Positions 43,726-51,774 of a DNA stretch of 64,000 nt are shown one piece after another. Source of the stretch: Promineifilum sp. (GTDB taxonomy: Bacteria; Chloroflexota; Anaerolineae; Promineifilales; Promineifilaceae); assembly GCA_017983515.1 (NCBI GenBank), contig JAGOBF010000007.1, forward strand, positions 1-64,000, given 5' to 3'. The translations under genes were made by a program, and so were the position numbers. Under the pieces are notes generated by a model, which made no database searches, was not told where the DNA came from, and saw nothing but the letters and a program-made list of their open reading frames with translations. Every line of letters begins with the position of its first letter. Position 1 is the first letter of the stretch.

Positions 43726-44319
43726 ATGATTACCCTCAACGGCACTATCGAGCGCAGGTTTTATTTTCCGGCCGATCCTCTGCTGACCCTGATTTATTTT
43801 AGTGACCTGAGCCGGGTCACTTATTTGTTGCCCCATATCACCGTCGTTGAGGCTTTCTCGGCCGACAAGGTGCGCATCCGCTACCAGACAGTCGAATTGG
43901 GGGCTTATACCATTAATATCATCTGCGATCTGGATGGTCGTGTGATTGTCGAGAGCAACGAGATCCACATTGGCCCGCTGGCCGACGGCGCGACCGTGGC
44001 TCGCGAAGCGACGTTGAACGCCACGACGGGCTATGGATACTACACCAGTTCGGCCAAAATGTTCCCGGAAGAGGGGGGCACGGCAATCGACTATCGGTTC
44101 CAGTTCACCGCGGAGTTGCTGCGGCCGCGCGGTCTGCGGATGATGCCCAAGCGGGTCGTCGACCGTATTGTGCAGAGTATTTCTCTGGGGCGCGTCGAAG
44201 AGATCGCCGAGGGTTTCATGGAAAACGCCATCGCGGCCTTCGATGCCTGGCGCGCCGACCAGCCACACGACCTGATTGACCAATGGCTGGCCGCGCGGGA
44301 AAGCGAGCCGGCCATCTAG
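43726..44319 (+). CDS. SRPBCC-like / DUF-type lipid-binding protein
   Basis: 197 residues without membrane helices. The pattern of a short N-terminal strand (LNGTIERRFYFPADPLLTL), the helix PYLLPHI-type segment (SRVTYLLPHITVVEAF), repeated amphipathic strands and a long C-terminal helix (VDRIVQSISLGRVEEIAEGF) fits a START/SRPBCC hot pocket, similar to DUF1997/DUF3809-style proteins. No catalytic motif is visible. The following gene is a clear SRPBCC protein, which supports the reading. Probable role: binding a hydrophobic ligand; substrate unknown. Confidence 0.5.
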   Translation: MITLNGTIERRFYFPADPLLTLIYFSDLSRVTYLLPHITVVEAFSADKVRIRYQTVELGAYTINIICDLDGRVIVESNEIHIGPLADGATVAREATLNATTGYGYYTSSAKMFPEEGGTAIDYRFQFTAELLRPRGLRMMPKRVVDRIVQSISLGRVEEIAEGFMENAIAAFDAWRADQPHDLIDQWLAARESEPAI

Positions 44320-44354
44320 CCCGCGCTGGTCTGTCGCCACAAGGTGGGAGTGAG

Positions 44355-44972
44355 ATGAAAATCAGCGGACAGGAAACCTATGCCGTCGGTCGGGAAATAC
44401 TGTGGGCAATGCTGCATGATCCGGTCATCCTCCCGCGTCTCTTGCCCGGCTGTCAATCTCTCGACGTCACCTCAGCCGATCAATTTCGCGGAACCATCAC
44501 CATTCGCATTGGGCAAGTGATAGAGACGTTCGAAGGCGACCTGGCGCTGGAGCAACTGGCGCCGCCTCGGAGTTTCAACTTCCATGCCGAAGGACGAAAC
44601 CCCGACGGCGCGTTGCGTTGCTGGGGACGAATCTCATTACAGGCCGAAGACCCCGATTCCACGACGCTGCTCTACGAAGCCGAATTCGATGTCGACGGCC
44701 GCCCGGCGCAGGTATCCTCGCGCATGCACCGAACGATCGCGCAGTCTTTCGCTCGCCGCAGCCTGGAAGCGCTACAAAAACAAGTGGACATTCGCACACG
44801 CGTCTATACCACGACCACCGAGCGGCAACCCGCGAACGCACCCAAATTAGGCCAGTCGACGGCCGCCGTCGACAGGCTGGTCATGCGTCAGCGACTCATG
44901 GCTGTGCTCTTGATGGTGCTGAGTCTGCTGTGGGTGCGGAAGCGCCTCGACCGCCAGCAAACGCGCCTCTGA
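44355..44972 (+). CDS. CoxG-like SRPBCC protein with C-terminal membrane anchor
   Basis: 205 residues from the ATG at 44355 (GGTGGGAG upstream); a GTG in frame further upstream lies inside the previous gene and is rejected. The N-terminal domain has MKISGQETYAVGREILWAML, LLPGCQSLDV and FEGDLALEQLAPP, as in carbon monoxide dehydrogenase subunit G proteins. A C-terminal helix (LMAVLLMVLSLLWVRKRLD) anchors it to the membrane with the domain in the cytoplasm. CoxG recruits molybdenum hydroxylases to the membrane in CO oxidisers; here it is 7 kb from the hydroxylase cluster, so that link is open. Confidence 0.75.
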   Translation: MKISGQETYAVGREILWAMLHDPVILPRLLPGCQSLDVTSADQFRGTITIRIGQVIETFEGDLALEQLAPPRSFNFHAEGRNPDGALRCWGRISLQAEDPDSTTLLYEAEFDVDGRPAQVSSRMHRTIAQSFARRSLEALQKQVDIRTRVYTTTTERQPANAPKLGQSTAAVDRLVMRQRLMAVLLMVLSLLWVRKRLDRQQTRL

Positions 44973-44977
44973 GAAAC

Positions 44978-45004
44978 CTGTTTCATCTGTGAAATCTGTG
45001 GATA
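44978..45004. repeat. 9-bp array at the murI start
   Basis: CTGTTTCAT, CTGTGAAAT, CTGTGGATA in register (ATTTCACAG family on the other strand). The annotated GTG start of murI at 44989 lies inside the second unit. Confidence 0.6.
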
Positions 45005-45906
45005 CTTGCTCTGTGAGCGACGCCGACCTGCTTCCCTCAATCCCCAAAGCTTTACCTGACCTTTCGGTCGCTATTCAACCCACACGCCGGGGGCCGCTGG
45101 GCGTGCTCGATTCGGGCGTGGGTGGCCTCTCGGTTCTGGTTCATTTATGCCGCCGTTTGCCGGCGGAAAGTATGCTCTATTTCGCTGATCAGGCCCACAT
45201 TCCCTATGGCCCGCGGTCGCCGGAGCAGCTCCGCGAGTTCACGGCCGAGATCACCAGTTTTCTGCTGCGCGGTGGGGCGAAGACAATTGTCGTGGCCTGC
45301 AATACAGCGACCGCTGCGGCGCTGGACTATTTGCGGCAGCAATTTCCGACGATCCCGTTTGTCGGCATGGAGCCGGCCGTCAAACCGGCAGCCCAGACGA
45401 CCCGCAGCGGTAAGGTCGGCGTGCTGGCCACGCCCAGCACGCTGAACAGTCATCGCTATGCCGGTCTGATGTCCCGCTATGCGGCCGGCATTCAGGTGTA
45501 TGAGGACCCTTGCAACGGGCTGGTACAACTGATCGAGGCCGGCGCAATTGACGCGCCGGAGACGCGCGTCCTGCTCCACCACGTGGTCGATCCCATGCTG
45601 GCAGCCGGGGTCGATACGCTGGTGCTGGGCTGCACCCACTATCCGTTCGTCCGTCGCCTGTTGGCAGAGGTCGCCGGCCCCGACGTGGCGATAATCGATC
45701 CGGCTCCGGCTGTTGCCCGCCACACGCAGTTTGTGTTACAACAACATCAATTGGCCGTCGCGCCGGACGGGCCGCAAGGCAGCCGGCGCTGCTTCACCAG
45801 TGGTAGTCCGCAACAACTGGAAGCGATGGCGGCGCTCATGCTGGATGGTGACTGTCCGGCCGAACACGTACATTGGCGAAATAATCGGCTGCTTGGCGCT
45901 CCCTGA
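44989..45906 (+). CDS. murI: Glutamate racemase
   Basis: 305 residues. The Asp/Ser opening GVLDSGVGGLSV, ADQAHIPYGPRS, the first catalytic cysteine in VACNTATAAALDYL and the second in LGCTHYPFVRRLL are all present. It makes D-glutamate for peptidoglycan in the cytosol. The first eight codons from the GTG at 44989 are written by a 9-bp repeat; a GTG at 45013 is an equally good start, and about 35 residues precede the family core either way. This fits with the FemAB-like and transpeptidase genes as evidence of a peptidoglycan wall. Confidence 0.94.
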   Translation: MKSVDTCSVSDADLLPSIPKALPDLSVAIQPTRRGPLGVLDSGVGGLSVLVHLCRRLPAESMLYFADQAHIPYGPRSPEQLREFTAEITSFLLRGGAKTIVVACNTATAAALDYLRQQFPTIPFVGMEPAVKPAAQTTRSGKVGVLATPSTLNSHRYAGLMSRYAAGIQVYEDPCNGLVQLIEAGAIDAPETRVLLHHVVDPMLAAGVDTLVLGCTHYPFVRRLLAEVAGPDVAIIDPAPAVARHTQFVLQQHQLAVAPDGPQGSRRCFTSGSPQQLEAMAALMLDGDCPAEHVHWRNNRLLGAP

Positions 45907-45929
45907 CCGCGCCCTGCCGGACGCGGCGC

Positions 45930-46358
45930 ATGAATAGACGACGGAACCCCGCTCGCTGGCGAGCCATCGAAGCCCGATTGAGCCGGGAGAGCACTATTTG
46001 GCTGGCAACGGTGCGCGGTGATGGGCGTCCCCACCTGGTTCCCCTGTGGTATGTCTGGAACGATAACAAGCTATACATTTGTACCGGCCGCGAAACGCAG
46101 AAATTCGCCAATATGGTCACTAATCAGAATGTGGCCCTGGCCCTGACGGATAGCGCCAACGTCGTCATGATCGAGGGCGAGGCCCACACCGCCGGACAAG
46201 CCGTTATCGATGCGTTGGCCGAACACTTCTATCACAAGTACGAATGGGATTTCCGCTATGACGAAACGGCCGATTGGCGCCTGATCGAAATCACGCCCTA
46301 TAAAATCATGGCCTGGGGCGACGGCTACGACTCACAGGAAGGAATTCGCGTATTGTGA
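45930..46358 (+). CDS. PPOX-class (pyridoxamine 5'-phosphate oxidase-like) flavin/F420-binding protein
   Basis: 142 residues, a single split-barrel domain. Recognisable segments are STIWLATVRGDGRPHLVPLW, ICTGRETQKFANMVTNQNVA and the C-terminal LIEITPYKIMAWGDGYD. This small PPOX branch contains many F420-dependent reductases as well as FMN proteins; the cofactor cannot be decided by eye. It follows murI after 23 bases and could be co-transcribed. Substrate unknown. Confidence 0.85.
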   Translation: MNRRRNPARWRAIEARLSRESTIWLATVRGDGRPHLVPLWYVWNDNKLYICTGRETQKFANMVTNQNVALALTDSANVVMIEGEAHTAGQAVIDALAEHFYHKYEWDFRYDETADWRLIEITPYKIMAWGDGYDSQEGIRVL

Positions 46359-46451
46359 GTAGGGTCAATGGCCGAAAAGAAGAGCGGAGCGCGGTTGAAT
46401 GACAGGGCGTCCGCGCGGCCGAAGTCTAACGTGAATCCAATCATTGGCGGC

Positions 46452-46457
46452 TATAAT
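46452..46457 (+). promoter_or_regulatory. -10 box upstream of clpC
   Basis: Perfect TATAAT about 85 bases before the clpC ATG, without a recognisable -35. No CIRCE (TTAGCACTC-type) or CtsR operator was found in the 185-base gap. Confidence 0.35.
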
Positions 46458-46543
46458 TACAAGTTGGCGAACCGGAATGAACGCCTGTTTGTCACGTGGA
46501 ATTATTGGAATGAAGAGATTACTGAACGAAGGACAATAGCTAC

Positions 46544-49039
46544 ATGCGATTTGATCGTTTTACGGAACGCGCCCAGGATGCGGCCACCCGCGCCTATGAG
46601 ATCGTGCGCCGCTATGGGCACACTCAGGTGGATACCGAACACGTCTTCCTGGCTTTGCTGGAACAACAAGATGGAGCCGTCCCACAAATCTTGACGGCAT
46701 TGAACGTCGACGGTGCGGCGATGATCGACCGGCTGGATGCCGAACTGCGCTCCAGCCCCAAGGTGTCGGTCTACGGTGGGGGCGTGGGGCAGGTCTTCTA
46801 TACGCCGCGCATCCGCACCGTTCTGGAGCTATCCCAGGGCGAGGCCAATCGTCTCAAGGACGAATATATTTCCACCGAGCACATCTTTCTGGCCATTCTG
46901 AGCGAGCGCAACACGTCATCGGCGCGCATCGTCCAGGAATACGGCATCACCCGCGAACGGGTGCTGGAGGCGATCAAGGAGATTCGCGGCGGCCAACGGG
47001 TGACCAATCGGCAGGCCGAGAGCCGCTATCGCACGCTGGAGAAATACAGCCGTGACCTGACGCAGATGGCCCGCGACGGCCATCTCGACCCGGTCATCGG
47101 CCGCGACGCCGAAATTCTGCGGATCATTCAAGTGCTGAGCCGGCGCACGAAAAACAATCCTGTCCTCATCGGTGAGGCGGGCGTGGGCAAGACAGCTATC
47201 GTCGAGGGTCTGGCGCAAAAGATCATCGTCAGCGATGTGCCGGAGAACCTGCTTAATAAGCGCGTTGTGGCTCTCGACCTGGGGGCGATGATCGCCGGCA
47301 GCCGCTTCCGGGGCGAGTTTGAAGAGCGCCTGAAGGCGGCGATGGAAGAGATTCAGCGCGCCCAGGGCGAAATCATCCTATTCATCGATGAACTCCATAC
47401 CGTCGTCGGTGCAGGTTCGGCCCAGGGGGCTATGGACGCCAGCAACATGCTCAAGCCGGCGCTGGCGCGCGGCGAATTGCAGTGTGTCGGGGCAACGACC
47501 CTGGACGAATATCGCCAATATATCGAGCGCGATTCCGCGCTGGAGCGCCGCTTTGCGCCGGTGTTCGTCGATGAGCCGACGCCTGAAGATACGATTGAAA
47601 TGCTCCAGGGCCTGCGTGAGCGCTATGAGATTCATCATGGCGTCGAGTTTTCCGACGATGCCCTCGTGGCCGCGGTCAAGTTGTCGGTCCGCTACGTGAC
47701 CGACCGCCGGCTGCCCGACAAGGCTATCGACCTGATGGATGAGGCCGCCGCCAAGCTGCGCGTGGCGCTCCACATGCTGCCGCCCGATCTGAAGAAGTTG
47801 AAAACGGAGATCGATCAGCTCCTGATTGGCGAAGAGGAGGCCAGCGCCGCGCGTGACTACGAAAAGGCCCAGATCAGCAAGGCCGATCGCTTGCGCCTGG
47901 AGACCGAATTCAATGAGGCGCGCGTCGCCTGGCAGAGCGAGCAGAAGCTGGACGAGATCGTCGATGAACATGACGTGGCCGAGGTCATCTCATCCTGGAC
48001 GGGCATCCCGATTTCGCAAATGCTGGAGACCCAGGCCGTTAAGCTGCTGCACATGGAAGAACGCTTGCACGAGCGGATTGTCGGTCAGGAACGAGCCATT
48101 GCCGCCCTGTCCGATGCCATTCGCCGCAGTCGTTCTGGGATGAGCGATCCGCGCCGACCGATCGGCTCGTTCATCTTCCTGGGCAGTTCCGGCGTCGGCA
48201 AGACCGAGTTGGCCAAGGCGCTGGCCGAGTTCCTGTTCGATGACGAGGACGCCCTGATCCGCGTCGATATGAGCGAATATCGCGAGCAGCACACCGTCAG
48301 CCGTTTGTTTGGCGCGCCGCCCGGCTATGTGGGCTACGAGCAGGGGGGACAGCTCACCGAGCAGATTCGCCGCCGGCCCTACTCCGTGGTGCTGTTCGAC
48401 GAGATCGAAAAGGCCCATCCCGATGTCTGGAACGCTTTGCTCCAATTGCTCGATGACGGCCGCCTGACCGACGGGCAAGGGCGCGTGGTCAACTTCCGCA
48501 ATGCGGTCATTGTCATGACCAGTAACGTGGGCACGTCATTCGTCAGAAAGTCGGGCGCACTGGGTTTCGCCGGCATGGCTGCGGCCGAGCGGGAAGACCA
48601 CAAGCGCATCGAAGAGGCGCTGAAGCAGACCTTCCGCCCGGAGTTCATTAACCGCATCGATGAGATCATCATCTTTGAGCCGTTGACCGAGGAAGATGTC
48701 ATCGAGATCGTGAAGCTCCAGGTGAAAGATGTGCAGCTCCGATTGGCCGAGCATGGCAATCTGAGTATCGAACTGACCGAGCCGGCCGAGCGCTGGTTGG
48801 CCCAGCAGGGTCTCGACAAGGACTTCGGCGCGCGACCGCTCAAGCGAGCCATTCAGCGCTACGTCGAAAGTGCTCTATCCGTGCGCTTGTTGAAGGGCGA
48901 GTTCAAGTCCGGTGACCGCATTCGCATCGACGTCGCAGACGATGCCTTGAGCTTCACCTTGTTGGAGAGCGGGCCACTCCCTGCGGACCCGGCCGAGGAG
49001 GCCTTGGCTGAAAGCGCTGTGGAGGCTCTCGAATTATAG
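46544..49039 (+). CDS. clpC: ATP-dependent Clp protease ATPase subunit ClpC
   Basis: 831 residues, typical ClpC length. It has two N-terminal Clp repeats (from [15 protein letters not shown]), AAA1 with Walker [10 protein letters not shown] (about 210-218) and [12 protein letters not shown], a short middle region with the UVR-like [17 protein letters not shown]2 with Walker [10 protein letters not shown] (about 546-554) and [14 protein letters not shown], and a C-terminal D2-small domain. The short middle domain and the ALGFAG loop for ClpP docking mark it as ClpC rather than the disaggregase ClpB. It unfolds proteins for ClpP. An AAGGAC ribosome site precedes the ATG; a strong terminator follows. 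Confidence 0.96.
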   Translation: MRFDRFTERAQDAATRAYEIVRRYGHTQVDTEHVFLALLEQQDGAVPQILTALNVDGAAMIDRLDAELRSSPKVSVYGGGVGQVFYTPRIRTVLELSQGEANRLKDEYISTEHIFLAILSERNTSSARIVQEYGITRERVLEAIKEIRGGQRVTNRQAESRYRTLEKYSRDLTQMARDGHLDPVIGRDAEILRIIQVLSRRTKNNPVLIGEAGVGKTAIVEGLAQKIIVSDVPENLLNKRVVALDLGAMIAGSRFRGEFEERLKAAMEEIQRAQGEIILFIDELHTVVGAGSAQGAMDASNMLKPALARGELQCVGATTLDEYRQYIERDSALERRFAPVFVDEPTPEDTIEMLQGLRERYEIHHGVEFSDDALVAAVKLSVRYVTDRRLPDKAIDLMDEAAAKLRVALHMLPPDLKKLKTEIDQLLIGEEEASAARDYEKAQISKADRLRLETEFNEARVAWQSEQKLDEIVDEHDVAEVISSWTGIPISQMLETQAVKLLHMEERLHERIVGQERAIAALSDAIRRSRSGMSDPRRPIGSFIFLGSSGVGKTELAKALAEFLFDDEDALIRVDMSEYREQHTVSRLFGAPPGYVGYEQGGQLTEQIRRRPYSVVLFDEIEKAHPDVWNALLQLLDDGRLTDGQGRVVNFRNAVIVMTSNVGTSFVRKSGALGFAGMAAAEREDHKRIEEALKQTFRPEFINRIDEIIIFEPLTEEDVIEIVKLQVKDVQLRLAEHGNLSIELTEPAERWLAQQGLDKDFGARPLKRAIQRYVESALSVRLLKGEFKSGDRIRIDVADDALSFTLLESGPLPADPAEEALAESAVEALEL

Positions 49040-49073
49040 CTTGACCTTGAGGTCGTTAAATTAGCAGAAAAGT

Positions 49074-49101
49074 GGCAGGATTTATCCTGCCCTTTTCTTT
49101 T
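49074..49101 (+). terminator. Bidirectional intrinsic terminator after clpC
   Basis: GGCAGGA (49074-49080), loop TTTA, TCCTGCC (49085-49091), then CTTTTCTTTT. The A-rich left side gives a T run on the minus strand too, so it can also end the ArfB transcript. Confidence 0.85.
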
Positions 49102-49123
49102 GGTGATGAAAGTGGCGCGCGGA

Positions 49124-49558
49124 TCAGGTATCCCAACGCTGGCGGCGGTTTTGCTTGACGGTGCTGCGCCGTCGCTTGCCTTCCAGACGCGCCTGGCGCG
49201 CGCGGCGAGAGGGGCGCGTGGGCCGGCGCTCGGCTTGTTCGACGAGGGCGTCGGCCATCAGGTTCCGAAAGCGGTCAACAGCCGCGGCGCGATTCTGCCA
49301 TTGACTGCGAGATTCGTGGACGTCGATGTGGAGCAGACCGCGCCCGTCGATGCGCGCCGCGAGCCGATCGAGTAACCGGACGCGTGTTCCCTCGTCCAGA
49401 CTGGGCGAATTAGCCACGTCGAACAGCAGAGTTACCCGAGTGGCCGTCTTATTGACGTGTTGGCCGCCCGGCCCGCCGCCGGTCGAGAAGCGATACTGTA
49501 GCTCCGCCTCCGGCAACGACAGGTTCTCGTTGATGAAGATGACGTCCGAATCCATCAT
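49124..49558 (-). CDS. arfB: Peptidyl-tRNA hydrolase ArfB (YaeJ-like release factor)
   Basis: 144 residues from the ATG at 49558 (AGGTGA seven bases upstream). The release-factor catalytic loop GGGPGGQHVNK is near residue 30, followed by ATRVTLLFD. The basic C-terminal tail (RPTRPSRRARQARLEGKRRR, then STVKQNRR) is the ArfB feature that enters the mRNA channel of stalled ribosomes. It hydrolyses peptidyl-tRNA on ribosomes lacking a stop codon. Codon-recognition domains of RF1/RF2 are absent. Single-gene unit, convergent with clpC. Confidence 0.92.
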   Translation of the reverse strand: MMDSDVIFINENLSLPEAELQYRFSTGGGPGGQHVNKTATRVTLLFDVANSPSLDEGTRVRLLDRLAARIDGRGLLHIDVHESRSQWQNRAAAVDRFRNLMADALVEQAERRPTRPSRRARQARLEGKRRRSTVKQNRRQRWDT

Positions 49559-49699
49559 AGCAAATTCACCTGCGGCAAATTGTAGCGAGTGCACTAGTTG
49601 AGGACGAATTTTCGACCACGATAATGAGCCTGGCGCCTGGTGGCCAACTACTTCGATACGGCCGGCGGATATGTTAGGATTAACTGGAATACAGACTGC

Positions 49700-50662
49700 A
49701 TGACAACATTGGCAGAAAGAACATTCGCGCTCATCTTCTTCCTGGACGGCGTTGGGCTAGGTCGGGCTGACCCGGAGGACAACCCCTTCGTCCTGGCAGC
49801 CATGCCTCATATGGCCCAACTGCTGGGGGAGGCGTGGTATGTGGCCGGCCGCGGTCGCATCACCACGGCGCGCGCCTCGCTCGTGCCGACGGACGCCAAC
49901 CTAGGCGTAGACGGCCGCCCGCAGAGCGCGACCGGCCAGGCAGCCATCCTGACCGGCCGCAACGTGCCCCGCCTCGTCGGCCAACATTATGGCCCTAAGC
50001 CTAATCTGGCCGTCTCCGGCGTGATCGGCCGCGGCACGCTGTTCCACGAGGTGGTCGCCGCGGGTGGGTCGGCGGCTCTGATCACGCCCTATCCGGAGGG
50101 CTATTTCGAGGCGATAGAGAGCGGACGGCGGCTGCTGTCCTCCGTCCCGCTGTCGGCCGCCAAAGCCGGTGTAACCCTGATGGGGGTTGATGATCTGCGT
50201 GCCGGGCGAGCCGTCAGCCCCGACTTCACTGGGGCGGGCTGGCGGCAGCATCTGGGCTACGAGGATATGCCTCTACTCTCGCTGCCGGATGCGGGCCGGC
50301 GAATTGCCGCCGTCGCCGCGGGTTACGACTTTTCGTTCTTTGAGCACTGGCCTACGGATCAGATCGGCCATCGCGGCACGCTGGCTGATGCGTCGGCCCA
50401 TCTGGAGGCAATTGACGCCGTATTGGGGGGCCTGCTGGAAGCTTGGGACGATTCGCGAGGCCTGCTCATCATCACCAGCGATCACGGCAACCTGGAAGAA
50501 AAGGGCCATCGGCAGCATACGCGAAACCCTGTGCCGACCATTCTTGTGGGGCGCGACCACGCCCGCCACGCGGCCGGCATTCACGATCTTACCGACATTG
50601 CCGGCGTAGTGCGGGATTGTTTGGCGCTCCGTACGCCCGACATGCCTCAGAACGGTAAGTAA
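49700..50662 (+). CDS. Alkaline-phosphatase-superfamily metalloenzyme (phosphopentomutase/iPGM-like)
   Basis: 320 residues from the ATG at 49700. The metal-binding core is visible: FFLDGVGLG with the first Asp (Asp16), the nucleophile region QSATGQAAILTG, HWPTDQIGHRG, and SDHGNLEEKGHRQHTRNPVP with the Asp-His and His ligands. This matches the stand-alone metalloenzyme branch of the family related to phosphoglycerate mutase and phosphopentomutase; the reaction is unknown. The upstream in-frame start is rejected because it adds 20 residues with no family match. Flavin reductase follows after 24 bases. Confidence 0.78.
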   Translation: MTTLAERTFALIFFLDGVGLGRADPEDNPFVLAAMPHMAQLLGEAWYVAGRGRITTARASLVPTDANLGVDGRPQSATGQAAILTGRNVPRLVGQHYGPKPNLAVSGVIGRGTLFHEVVAAGGSAALITPYPEGYFEAIESGRRLLSSVPLSAAKAGVTLMGVDDLRAGRAVSPDFTGAGWRQHLGYEDMPLLSLPDAGRRIAAVAAGYDFSFFEHWPTDQIGHRGTLADASAHLEAIDAVLGGLLEAWDDSRGLLIITSDHGNLEEKGHRQHTRNPVPTILVGRDHARHAAGIHDLTDIAGVVRDCLALRTPDMPQNGK

Positions 50663-50686
50663 ATTGACATAAAGGACTTTATCAAC

Positions 50687-51181
50687 ATGCCTATTTCGTC
50701 TGAACATTTTCGCGATGCGTTACGCCACTTCCCTTCCGGCGTGACGGTTGTCACCATTAAGTCGCCCAACGTGGAAGCCGTCCACGGGTTGACCGTCTCG
50801 GCATTCGCTTCGGTCTCCCCCGACCCGCCGCTCATATTGATCGCGATTGACCACCGAACCAGCGCCCACGAGCTGCTGGAAAGAGCCGGCACCACTTTCG
50901 CCGTCAATATCCTGGGCCATGACCAAATGGAACTTTCCAACCGCTTTGCCTGGTTAAAGGATGAGGATCGCTTTGCTGAGGGGAATTGGGCCACGGCCGT
51001 AACCGGCGCGCCTATTCTCGAAAATGCCTTGGCCTGGCTGGACTGTACCGTCTATTCGCGTTTCCCGGCCGGCAGCCACACGATCTACATCGGCGAGGTG
51101 CAGGCCAGCGCTGTGACGCGCCCCGACGCCAAACCCCTGCTCTACTGGAATCGGGGCTATCGCAAGCTGATCGATAAATAA
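50687..51181 (+). CDS. Flavin reductase (FMN-binding split-barrel, HpaC-like)
   Basis: 164 residues. The family markers are FPSGVTVVTIKSPN, GLTVSAFASVSPDPPLILIAI, FAVNILGHDQMELSNRFA and the C-terminal GEVQASAVTRPDAKPLLYWN. It reduces FMN or FAD with NAD(P)H and usually feeds a two-component monooxygenase; no oxygenase partner is next to it. The ATG has AAAGGAC upstream. Its stop is only three bases from the convergent peptidase stop. Confidence 0.88.
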   Translation: MPISSEHFRDALRHFPSGVTVVTIKSPNVEAVHGLTVSAFASVSPDPPLILIAIDHRTSAHELLERAGTTFAVNILGHDQMELSNRFAWLKDEDRFAEGNWATAVTGAPILENALAWLDCTVYSRFPAGSHTIYIGEVQASAVTRPDAKPLLYWNRGYRKLIDK

Positions 51182-51184
51182 CGA

Positions 51185-51715
51185 CTAGTCGAGCTCGCCT
51201 TCGATGGCTTCCAGACCGACGGCCATCAAGTAGCCGCGGGCGCGTTCCGTCAACGGGTAACGATTGACAAGACGCCAGAAGTTAGGCCCATGATTGGCTT
51301 CGACGAGATGGGCCAGTTCGTGGACGAGCACATAATCGCGCACCCAGACCGGCATGGATGCCAGGCGATGGCTGAGCCGGATGGTGGCGTCTTCGGGCGT
51401 GCAACTACCGAAGCGACTATTTTGGTTGGTGACATAGCGAACAGAACGCCACGACAGACGGCCGTCGAAATACTTCTTGTTGAGTTCTCGCGCTCGTCTT
51501 TCCAGTGCTTCTTCGGTTGGCGGCACGGTTTGGCCGCGCTTGAGCATCCGTTTCTTAAGCCCTTCGATGATCGACGCCAACTCTTCGTCGCGGATAGCGG
51601 CCGGGGCGCGAATAATCAGGACGCCATCCTCCAGGCGCGCGCTGACGGTCTTGCGGCGCTGGGCGCTGCGGATAATCTGGACTGGCCAGTCCGGCGTGGG
51701 TTTCGAATCCTTCAT
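51185..51715 (-). CDS. YgjP-like zinc metallopeptidase (DUF45)
   Basis: 176 residues from the ATG at 51715. The zinc motif is HELAHLVEANHGPNFW (HExxH plus the downstream His of the extended DUF45 motif). The N-terminal part has RSAQRRKTVSARLEDGVLII and the middle NQNSRFGSCTPEDATIRLSH, both typical. The family is a soluble minigluzincin; YgjP homologs lie beside restriction or housekeeping genes and the substrate is unknown. A TACAAT box 11 bases before the ATG suggests a very short leader. Confidence 0.85.
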   Translation of the reverse strand: MKDSKPTPDWPVQIIRSAQRRKTVSARLEDGVLIIRAPAAIRDEELASIIEGLKKRMLKRGQTVPPTEEALERRARELNKKYFDGRLSWRSVRYVTNQNSRFGSCTPEDATIRLSHRLASMPVWVRDYVLVHELAHLVEANHGPNFWRLVNRYPLTERARGYLMAVGLEAIEGELD

Positions 51716-51726
51716 GTAGGACGCCG

Positions 51727-51732
51727 ATTGTA
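51727..51732 (-). promoter_or_regulatory. -10 box close to the YgjP-like start
   Basis: TACAAT on the minus strand, 11 bases before the ATG at 51715. The predicted leader would be about four bases. Confidence 0.35.
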
Positions 51733-51774
51733 GCATCCTAGCCACCGACTACCACCCGTCTTACTCCCATCTGG

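Noticed and set aside
46359..46543. Search for CIRCE or CtsR operators before clpC
   Set aside because: No inverted TTAGCACTC element or CtsR heptad repeat was seen; only a TATAAT box.
46368..46694. A 108-codon frame starting just before clpC
   Set aside because: It overlaps the first 150 bases of clpC in another frame and has no family or good ribosome site; the clpC start is unambiguous.
51695..51715. TTCGAATCC resembling a tRNA T-loop
   Set aside because: It lies inside the YgjP-like coding sequence and no cloverleaf can be built around it.
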